The position numbers and the translations under genes are program-made. A model generated the notes under the pieces. It worked only from the letters and a program-made list of their open reading frames with translations, searched no databases and was not told the DNA's origin. This document shows, one piece after another, positions 1 to 5,513 of a stretch of DNA of 5,513 nucleotides (positions are counted from its first letter, which is position 1; every line of letters begins with the position of its first letter). Origin of the DNA: Planctomycetia bacterium (lineage in GTDB: Bacteria > Planctomycetota > Phycisphaerae > Phycisphaerales > SM1A02); the NCBI GenBank assembly GCA_005804005.1, contig SYPI01000056.1, positions 1-5,513 on the forward strand, written 5' to 3'.

Positions 1-171
1 CTCAACCCGATCCGACCGTCCGGTGATGCGGCGCAGAATGCCGCCACGGGTGGAATCGTCCCTCGCAACAATCCCATCCACCCGGAGACTCCCCTGCCGT
101 TGCCGCCGCCGCCGACTGCGCCAGCTCCCGCTCCGTCGGCACCGGATCAGCCCGTAGGCACCCCTCCGTGA
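1..171 (+). CDS. C-terminal end of an unidentified Pro/Ala-rich protein (5' partial)
   Basis: The frame starting at base 1 is open to a TGA at 169-171 and gives 56 residues with no start inside the window, so this is the end of a gene beginning to the left. The first half is mixed (Asn, Pro, Gly, Ala, Ile). From about residue 28 it becomes a low-complexity Pro/Ala stretch including four consecutive prolines, the kind of flexible tail or linker found at the end of secreted or envelope proteins. G and C dominate third codon positions (about 39 of 56), as expected for coding in a GC-rich genome. The TGA overlaps the GTG start of the following lipoprotein gene as GTGA, which suggests one operon and translational coupling. 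No domain is visible, so no function is assigned. The main doubt is that a low-complexity frame this short could be open by chance. Confidence 0.55.
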   Translation, partial: LNPIRPSGDAAQNAATGGIVPRNNPIHPETPLPLPPPPTAPAPAPSAPDQPVGTPP

Positions 172-1397
172 CAAGCGCGGCCGGGTTCGCGGCGCGAACA
201 GCTCTGGCGGTGATTTTCCTCGCCGGATGCCGTACCCCAACCGGTCCAACGACGCGCCCCGCCGCCGGCCAAACCGCGCCCAGTCTGCCGCTCAGCGCAC
301 GACAGGTGCGGTTTTCCATCGAGCGGCTCGGCAGTGTCGCGCACGACACCTTCACACCGCCGGTCTGCTCCCCCGACGGTCGCTACATTGCTGTGCAGGT
401 TGAATCGACTGCCTCGATGGAGTTCCGCATCGGTCTGGCCACGACCTCCCAGAAGCGAACCCAGGCACCGGGAACCAACCATGGCACCGTGGTGGTATTC
501 GACATCTCAGGCCCCGCGCCGGTCGAGGTGCGAAGGGTCGGACCGGACGTGTTCCTGGGGAGAGAGGCCGTCGCCGGTGGGTTTCTGATTCAGGAGGCGA
601 ACGGAGACGGCTCAGCCGATCTGGGGGTGCTGCCGTGGATTGGCGCTGGCGCGGACTGGTTCGCCGCCGACGGCGCCTGGAATGCCTTGACGGCGGCCGG
701 GCCTGATGGATCGATCGCCTGGAGCCGACGATCACTCGGCTCAGACACGGTCGACATCGTGGTCCAGTCCCCCGACGGTAGCCGCACCACCATTGATGCC
801 CCGTCCGGATCGGCCCTGCTGGCCCCAACTTTCAGCACCGACGGCTCGCAGTTGGCGTGGCTGCGCTTCAATGATGGCGTTCTGGACTGGACCTGCCGCC
901 GCGTCGAACCAGCCCAGAGTGGGGTCCCGCGGATTGGCCAGGCCGCAGCGGTCACCGTAGGTTTGAGCGATCGCGCCACCAGCCGCGCTGCGTTTCAGGC
1001 CATCGTTCCACTGGCAGCGGCAGTTCGCTGGGGGACGAGCGAGTTCCTTCTAGCCGACCCCGGGATTGGCCGCTTGGTGATCATGCCGGGAATCACCGGG
1101 AAGCGGCGACTCCTCCCCCCGGGCACCCGCGCGGCAATTCAACTGGCGGACGGCCGCGCGCTGGTACTGCAGGGTGGGCGCCTCTCATTGGGCAGTGACC
1201 CGTCAGCCAACCCCACGGCGTGGACGGTGGTGCTCGATGGAGATTGGGCACCGCTTCCCCAGGCCTGCGATGGGAGCACGATTCTGTTCCGCGCCGATGG
1301 CGCCAGCCTTCAACTGGCGCGACTGCGGATCGAATCCGAGGCTCGATCGTCCTCTTCCTCGTCCACATCGAATTCATCTTCGTCGTCGTCGTCGTAG
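168..1397 (+). CDS. Putative lipoprotein with TolB/PD40-like beta-propeller repeats
   Basis: This 409-residue protein starts at GTG, overlapping the preceding stop. That start gives a textbook lipoprotein signal: Arg10, a hydrophobic stretch (residues 11-19) and the lipobox LAGC with the lipidated Cys at residue 21. Position +2 is Arg, not Asp, so by the E. coli sorting rule the outer membrane is likely; that rule may not hold in this organism. A Pro/Thr-rich linker (about 22-42) follows. The body has PD40/WD40-like motifs: CSPDGRYIAVQ (67-77), SPDGS (201-205) and FSTDGSQLAW (222-231). These fit a small beta-propeller facing the periplasm or cell surface. No catalytic residues or named family are recognised. 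The last 16 residues are almost all Ser and lie opposite the acidic-tract codons of the convergent gene, so the conserved fold probably ends near residue 390. Start and lipoprotein call are good; the propeller call is moderate. Confidence 0.8.
   Translation: MTSAAGFAARTALAVIFLAGCRTPTGPTTRPAAGQTAPSLPLSARQVRFSIERLGSVAHDTFTPPVCSPDGRYIAVQVESTASMEFRIGLATTSQKRTQAPGTNHGTVVVFDISGPAPVEVRRVGPDVFLGREAVAGGFLIQEANGDGSADLGVLPWIGAGADWFAADGAWNALTAAGPDGSIAWSRRSLGSDTVDIVVQSPDGSRTTIDAPSGSALLAPTFSTDGSQLAWLRFNDGVLDWTCRRVEPAQSGVPRIGQAAAVTVGLSDRATSRAAFQAIVPLAAAVRWGTSEFLLADPGIGRLVIMPGITGKRRLLPPGTRAAIQLADGRALVLQGGRLSLGSDPSANPTAWTVVLDGDWAPLPQACDGSTILFRADGASLQLARLRIESEARSSSSSSTSNSSSSSSS
1300..1320. repeat. Inverted repeat around the acidic gene's stop codon
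   Basis: Arms GCGCCAG (1300-1306) and CTGGCGC (1314-1320) are perfect seven-base complements with a seven-base loop. The minus-strand stop TGA (1312-1310) falls in that loop. A second, overlapping pair, GCGCC (1291-1295) with GGCGC (1299-1303), could form a competing stem. On the minus strand no T-run follows, so this is not a standard intrinsic terminator. It also lies inside the lipoprotein coding sequence on the plus strand, where GC-rich codons can produce such pairs by chance. Confidence 0.35.
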
Positions 1398-1588
1398 TCG
1401 TCGTCGCTGGCCTCATCGAGGTCAGGATCGTCCGACTCCTCTTCCTCGTCGTCGTCCTCGTCATCGTCGTCGTCGAGGTCACCGTCGTCCTGACCACCGC
1501 CGGCCAAAAGCACCCAACAAGGCTTGATCGCCCAAGGTGCGCTCGGTGTTGCTGTCATCCAATTTTCCAACTCAACTCGCAGTGCCAT
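1310..1588 (-). CDS. Small hyperacidic protein with an Asp/Glu-rich C-terminal half
   Basis: This 92-residue protein starts at ATG (1588-1586), with the Shine-Dalgarno sequence AGAGGAG six bases upstream. Residues 1-32 are ordinary, with three Trp and a short hydrophobic run ending in LLAGGG (residues 27-32); this is too short for a confident membrane segment. Residues 34-81 form the acidic tract: 38 of 48 are Asp or Glu, broken by single Leu, Pro, Tyr, Phe and Val. A short Ser/Arg tail follows. The gene lies 53 bases downstream of the large PQQ-like gene on the same strand, so it is probably co-transcribed. A TTG at 1645-1643, overlapping the upstream TGA, would give 111 residues but has no well-placed ribosome site. 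The family is not recognised. Cation binding, chaperone-like binding to basic partners and nucleic-acid mimicry are possible roles, none shown by the sequence. Its 3' end overlaps the convergent lipoprotein gene by 88 bases. Confidence 0.7.
   Translation of the reverse strand: MALRVELENWMTATPSAPWAIKPCWVLLAGGGQDDGDLDDDDDEDDDEEEESDDPDLDEASDDDYDDDDEDEFDVDEEEDDRASDSIRSRAS
1346..1489. repeat. Low-complexity GAN/NTC triplet tract
   Basis: These 144 bases are dominated by GAC, GAT, GAG and GAA codons on the minus strand, seen as TCG/TCC/TCT triplets on the plus strand. The longest pure run is five TCG units (1380-1394). The tract encodes the Asp/Glu region of the minus-strand protein. Its left part, through the TAG at 1395-1397, also encodes the Ser tail of the plus-strand lipoprotein. 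Mixed codon use (Asp and Glu, several third bases) argues for a protein-level tract rather than a recent pure microsatellite expansion. The repeats could nevertheless allow length variation by slippage or recombination. Confidence 0.6.
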
Positions 1589-1594
1589 TGCCAA

Positions 1595-1611
1595 CTCCTC
1601 TGATTCAGAGG
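1595..1611 (-). promoter_or_regulatory. Shine-Dalgarno of the acidic gene partly buried in a hairpin
   Basis: On the minus strand the bases AGAGGAG (1601-1595) sit six bases before the ATG at 1588, and this decides the start of the acidic gene. The same region is a near-perfect palindrome on the plus strand (1597-1611): arms CCTCTGA and TCAGAGG around one central base. In RNA this can fold as a six-pair stem (CCUCUG with CAGAGG) and a three-base loop. The 3' arm of the stem contains five of the seven Shine-Dalgarno bases. Folding would reduce ribosome access, while ribosomes finishing the upstream gene 31 bases away could help open it. The pairing is read directly; the regulatory role is inferred. 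Confidence 0.5.
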
Positions 1612-1641
1612 GCGGGAATATCCTCGCTGAAGCGCCCGCTG

Positions 1642-4600
1642 TCAACCCTCGGAATCCCCCAATGGGATGGCCACCAGCCGGTCACTCCCGGAGAGCAGCA
1701 GCCACCCATCCACCCCCACCATGCGGTCGGGAATCATGGGGAAATCAACCTCAATTGGGGCGTCGATCAGCCGGAGCCCCTGGGAGAGGGAAAAGTTCCA
1801 GATTTGGCAGGGGACACCGGCGGGACGGTTGATTGCGGGGGCCAGTGGCGTCCCCGGGCGGGACACCACCCGTAGATTCCCCTGCCCGGCCATGGTTCCC
1901 AGATAGCGGCGGTCCTGCGCGACTGCGTCCTCGCCCACCAATGCGCCGGAATCATCGAAGCAGCGGATCCGGTCGGAGTCGCGGACTGCCAGCGCACCCC
2001 CGAGCCACTCCAGTTCCCGTTCCTGCTTGCCGGGAACTCTCAGGGTGGCGGCGAGTTCAAACGCTCCCCGCCGGGTGAGCCCCGACCAAGCGTCGATGCC
2101 GAGAATGGCATCGCTGGAGCACTGAACGACCAGCATCCCGCCAACGAGGATGGCTCGCTGACTCATGGCCAGCTCATCGGTCATGGCGAACCACTGCAGC
2201 ACTGCCTGCTCACCCAGATCGACCCGCATCACCCCCAACCGCGCGCCGAGGAACATCCGGCCCAGATCGATGGCGATCCACAGCACTTCCTCACCCTCAC
2301 CGAGCTGCCACTCGAATCGAGGGGCCCCGGTGCGTCGATCCAGCAGCACTACCGCGGCTTCTAGTTCTTCGTTCGGACGGCGCTGGCCGGCCAAAGCAAT
2401 CCAGCGATCGTCACCCTGAATGGAGTCCACGGATTCGAGCAGTCGTTCAGAGCGCCAGTTCACTGCGCCATCGACCAGAGACATCGAGACTGCGTGGCCG
2501 TCCCGCCTGACCAGCACCAGATCACGCTCGCCAATGATGGGATCGATCCGAGCCGGTGTCCCGTTGCCCCCACCCTGTCGCCAGGCGTCCTCGACCGCAC
2601 CCGGGAACAGCCCGCCCAGATCGGCCTTGGCCCAAAGAATCCGGCCGGAACCAGCCTCGATCGCCGTCACTGCCGGGTGCCGGAAATCAGCGTCCTCCCA
2701 GACCAGAATCATCGCCTTACTGGCGCGCAGCAGCACTGGTTCGCGGTCGTGAATGCCAAAGGCCCACGACTCCCTGAGCCCATCGGCCTGAACGCGGTGC
2801 AAGGCACCGTCACGCAGGACAAACGCCGCATCGGTGGGCCGCTCTTCCCACGCGCGCTCAGAGAATCGCACCAGCGTCCCGTTCAACAGCAATGGTTGGC
2901 CGGGCGCACCATCGAGTTGTGGGCGCTTCGCCGTTGTGTCTGGATACCCATGGGCCCCAGTGGCAGCGCGACGGGCCCGCGCCGCCACCTCCTGCCGCCC
3001 CGCCTGATCGGCTAGGTCAGCCACCATCAGGGAGATGTCATCGGCTCCCGCGCCGGTCTGCCAGAGTGCCCGAACCGCCCGGTCAATTGCTCGGTCGTGG
3101 TCGCCCTGCGCCAATAGCAATGCCGCCGCTTCGATGTGAGCACGCGAGCCGGCCAGAGTGTCGGACCAGCGATCGGCGGTCCGCTCCCAGGTGCGCGCGT
3201 CGCTCTGGGCGCCGATCGCCGCCACCGCCGCACTGGCCTCCGCCTCGCGCCGAGCCAGGTGCGACTGCAGCAACGCGCCAGCCTCGCGGATTCGTACCAG
3301 CGCGGCGAGGTCGGATCGCATGACCACTCCGTCGGTGGAGGTTGGCACACCGGCGACCGATTCGTCGGCCAGCACGGACTCCCACGAGGCGAAGGCTCCC
3401 GCCGCGTCGCTGGCCAGAAGGATGTCGCCGGTGGCGAGCGCGAACTGTGATTTCAGCATCGGCGTGACAGCCAGTCGCTGCGCCCACTCCAGTACCCGTT
3501 GGCGACTGGCACTGCTGCTCTCCCGACGTGCCAGATTCAAGAGCGCCGTGAGCAACTCACGCAGGTCCGCGTCTCGCGCGCCAGCCGCGGCAGCGGCGAC
3601 CATCTGCTCCAGGCGTGAGAGCGCCAGAGTCGGTTTCCCTGAAGCCAGAGCAAATCGCGCCAAGGCCACCGCCGCCGCCGCGTCACCACCCGCATCAAGT
3701 CGGCTGATCAGGACAGCCTCGGTAGCCTCGGGGCTGGAAATGGCCACCAGCGATTCGCGCTCTGCCAGGAATAGCGCCCCATCCGAGAGGCACGGGTTCT
3801 TCGGGCCGTCCCGCTTCACGCTGGCCAACAGGGCGCCACTGCGCGGATCCCGGATCTCCACCGCTGACTCGCTGGGAATGATCAGTCCGCCGGTGCCGTC
3901 AGCGAAAGACCCCGACTGCACCCGCCCGCGCAGCCAATGGCGATCAGCCGGGTCGGGCTCGGCCTGCGTCAGGGCGGTCAATGAAGAGAGGATCCATAGT
4001 GGAACCTCGGGAGCCTGGGCATCGACGACGCACACATCGCCACCAATGGCCGCGAGGGTTCCGGTGGCCTCATTGGCGAGCAGGTAGCGCGCCGCCCCGA
4101 ATGAAGTCCCCGGTCCGGTTGGCAGTTTTTTCAGCAGATCGCCAGTCTGCGGGTCAATCACCAGCACTGACTCACCATCGGCCCCCATCGTGAAGAGGCG
4201 CCCCCGGCAAAGTGCCGGGCGACCCATCTCCCACGGCATGGCTCGATATCGGGCATCGTGGACCGGAGCGAGCCCTCGCCGCAGCCAACGAAGCCCGCCA
4301 TCGCGAATGGCCACGCGCGCTGTGGTGCCTGAGGGAGTGGTGACCAGTGCATGCGAACCGTCCAGCAGTGGCGAGGTGATGGGCCGCAGAGTGGCTTGCC
4401 GGGTAGCCGCACAACTTCCTAGTGCGGTCTGCCACAGGACCCGGCCATCTTCCAGCGAGAATCCGAACATCGCCGAACTGGTCTCCGAGCGGGCACTCAC
4501 CTTCCATCCCAGAACGGCAACTACTCCGTCGGCCACGATCGGCACCCCGTGGAAGCTGTACTCGCCGTCGTCGGTGCTGGCTGTCGCTGGCGGGGCGGCG

Positions 4601-5513
4601 GCCCAGAGCCGCTGGCCGTCGATCAGGTTCAGGCAGACCAGCAGCCGCCCGCCAATGCGGCCACCAATCTGGGCAATCCCGGTGAGGGCCAGCGCGCGCT
4701 GGCCGATTGTGGTGACACCCAGCAAGTCGCCAGCCTCGGTGTCGATGCGCTGCCCGGACATTGGCACTGGCATGGCCGGAGTGCGCCAATCCTCTTGCGG
4801 CACGATGCGGTCATGGGCTGACACCAAGTTGCCGTCGGCAATCAACACCAGCGACTCGGTCAAGCTGGGCAGAGTGACCATTGCCGCACCGAAAGACGCC
4901 AACTCATCGCCGAGCCCGGCAGCGCCGAGCGTTTCACCGGGGAACGAGTTCCCCGTCGCCGTCGGCGGAATCGGTTCCTCCCACACCACGCGCGCGTCGG
5001 TGGTCAGGCCAGTCCCGAACCGACCCTCGCTCAGCGGGTCGTTGCAGATGTCCTGCGCCGGAGGCGCCAACTTGGACATTCTCAGGAGGAGGTCCGCTTG
5101 AGTCGGCGCGTTCCCCAGTTCAACCAGCGAGCGATGCGCCGCGTTCAAGACGGCGGTGTCCCGGAGTCCCCATGCCACACAGCCGCGCAGTCGGAGCCAC
5201 TCCACGCGCGCTGCGCCCGTGAGGTCGTGGTGGTCGGCCAAGGCACCGAGTCTCTCGGCAGCCAGAGCGAATCGGGCCTGAAGCACATCTTCCGCAGTCA
5301 GTCGCAGCCCCGCTTCCAAGCCGGCGGCGGTGTCTGGCGCGGCCCGCCAGGCTGCCTCGGGCCCGCGCTCCTGCAGCAGTTGGTGGGCGCCGCCCTGCGC
5401 CTCCTGGCGCAGACGCTGGCGTAACTCGGGTTGTTCCCGCAGCAGATCGGCCACGCGCACTTCCACCGGGACGAACAGGTCGGCGTCCGCAGCACTGACC
5501 ACCAATCGAGTGC
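1642..5513 (-). CDS. Large PQQ-like beta-propeller / TPR-like repeat protein (5' partial)
   Basis: The frame is open from the right edge to TGA at 1644-1642. The first possible start inside is TTG at 5505-5503 (1287 residues, used for numbering here). The codons before it stay open, so the true start and any signal peptide probably lie outside. Residues 1-145 look helical. About 160-600 form a first propeller with PQQ-type blade ends such as DGQRLW (296), DGRVLW (353), DGGLRW (402) and DPQTGDLL (451). About 600-850 are Ala/Leu/Arg-rich helices resembling TPR units (for example GDHDRAIDRAVRALW, 801-815). About 865-1287 form a second propeller with SGRILW (953), DGAVNW (1012), DRRTG (1056) and DAWSG (1138). 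This resembles BamB-like PQQ repeat proteins, which act mainly as periplasmic scaffolds, but it is far longer than BamB (about 390 residues). No enzyme motif or CxxCH haem site is seen, so catalysis and true PQQ binding are unsupported. Confidence 0.85.
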   Translation of the reverse strand, partial: TRLVVSAADADLFVPVEVRVADLLREQPELRQRLRQEAQGGAHQLLQERGPEAAWRAAPDTAAGLEAGLRLTAEDVLQARFALAAERLGALADHHDLTGAARVEWLRLRGCVAWGLRDTAVLNAAHRSLVELGNAPTQADLLLRMSKLAPPAQDICNDPLSEGRFGTGLTTDARVVWEEPIPPTATGNSFPGETLGAAGLGDELASFGAAMVTLPSLTESLVLIADGNLVSAHDRIVPQEDWRTPAMPVPMSGQRIDTEAGDLLGVTTIGQRALALTGIAQIGGRIGGRLLVCLNLIDGQRLWAAAPPATASTDDGEYSFHGVPIVADGVVAVLGWKVSARSETSSAMFGFSLEDGRVLWQTALGSCAATRQATLRPITSPLLDGSHALVTTPSGTTARVAIRDGGLRWLRRGLAPVHDARYRAMPWEMGRPALCRGRLFTMGADGESVLVIDPQTGDLLKKLPTGPGTSFGAARYLLANEATGTLAAIGGDVCVVDAQAPEVPLWILSSLTALTQAEPDPADRHWLRGRVQSGSFADGTGGLIIPSESAVEIRDPRSGALLASVKRDGPKNPCLSDGALFLAERESLVAISSPEATEAVLISRLDAGGDAAAAVALARFALASGKPTLALSRLEQMVAAAAAGARDADLRELLTALLNLARRESSSASRQRVLEWAQRLAVTPMLKSQFALATGDILLASDAAGAFASWESVLADESVAGVPTSTDGVVMRSDLAALVRIREAGALLQSHLARREAEASAAVAAIGAQSDARTWERTADRWSDTLAGSRAHIEAAALLLAQGDHDRAIDRAVRALWQTGAGADDISLMVADLADQAGRQEVAARARRAATGAHGYPDTTAKRPQLDGAPGQPLLLNGTLVRFSERAWEERPTDAAFVLRDGALHRVQADGLRESWAFGIHDREPVLLRASKAMILVWEDADFRHPAVTAIEAGSGRILWAKADLGGLFPGAVEDAWRQGGGNGTPARIDPIIGERDLVLVRRDGHAVSMSLVDGAVNWRSERLLESVDSIQGDDRWIALAGQRRPNEELEAAVVLLDRRTGAPRFEWQLGEGEEVLWIAIDLGRMFLGARLGVMRVDLGEQAVLQWFAMTDELAMSQRAILVGGMLVVQCSSDAILGIDAWSGLTRRGAFELAATLRVPGKQERELEWLGGALAVRDSDRIRCFDDSGALVGEDAVAQDRRYLGTMAGQGNLRVVSRPGTPLAPAINRPAGVPCQIWNFSLSQGLRLIDAPIEVDFPMIPDRMVGVDGWLLLSGSDRLVAIPLGDSEG

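Noticed and set aside
1380..1406. TCG repeats considered as a phase-variation microsatellite
   Set aside because: The pure run is only five units and triplet changes would keep the frame. The tract uses mixed codons, so on-off switching is unlikely.
1093..1497. Minus-strand frame with poly-Thr and Arg-rich stretches
   Set aside because: It is a shifted reading of the same triplet tract, with no ribosome site or recognisable domain, and overlaps two better-supported genes.
1220..1603. Plus-strand frame encoding a long Val/Leu/Ile/Phe stretch that looks like membrane segments
   Set aside because: GAN codons read in this antisense phase become NTC codons (Val, Leu, Ile, Phe). The hydrophobic run is a mirror of the acidic tract, and the frame conflicts with the well-supported lipoprotein gene.
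1643..1645. TTG overlapping the stop of the PQQ-like gene as start of the acidic protein
   Set aside because: It lacks a properly spaced Shine-Dalgarno, whereas the ATG at 1588 has AGAGGAG six bases upstream.
3158..4087. Plus-strand 309-residue frame opposite the large minus-strand gene
   Set aside because: Its Ser/Arg/Ala-rich composition without domains is typical of an antisense shadow in GC-rich DNA, while the minus strand has clear repeat motifs throughout.
4190..5101. Plus-strand 303-residue frame opposite the large gene's first propeller
   Set aside because: It is a low-complexity Ser/Pro/Arg composition with no motif, and lies fully opposite PQQ-type blade motifs in the minus strand.

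Overview
The window is GC-rich, roughly two-thirds G+C by eye, and fully bacterial in layout. It has two gene runs that converge near position 1350. The large minus-strand protein has PQQ-like propeller blades, then a TPR-like helical middle, then more propeller blades. Together with a Gram-negative-type lipoprotein on the plus strand, this is reminiscent of Planctomycetota, perhaps the Phycisphaerae. That assignment is a judgement from architecture and composition; there is no rRNA or other marker to confirm it.

Plus strand: positions 1-171 hold the Pro/Ala-rich C-terminal end of a protein that begins outside the window. Its TGA stop overlaps the GTG start of a 409-residue lipoprotein (168-1397) with a clear lipobox and TolB/PD40-type beta-propeller motifs. 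The two look like a translationally coupled pair.

Minus strand: a very long open frame (1642 to the right edge, still open at 5513) encodes a PQQ-like repeat protein of at least 1290 residues. A 53-base gap follows, holding a small hairpin and a good Shine-Dalgarno sequence. After it comes a 92-residue protein (1310-1588) whose C-terminal half is almost entirely Asp and Glu.

The two runs overlap tail to tail by 88 bases (1310-1397). The antisense phase there makes every plus-strand Ser TCN codon face an Asp or Glu codon. The odd poly-Ser tail of the lipoprotein is therefore probably a by-product of the acidic tract. No RNA genes, mobile elements, CRISPR arrays or classical terminators were seen, and no promoter could be identified. 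Both operon promoters are presumably outside the window.

Inferred biology: the lipoprotein and the large protein are both likely envelope-associated beta-propeller proteins. The acidic protein is a probable operon partner of the large one. No enzymatic function can be assigned to any gene here.
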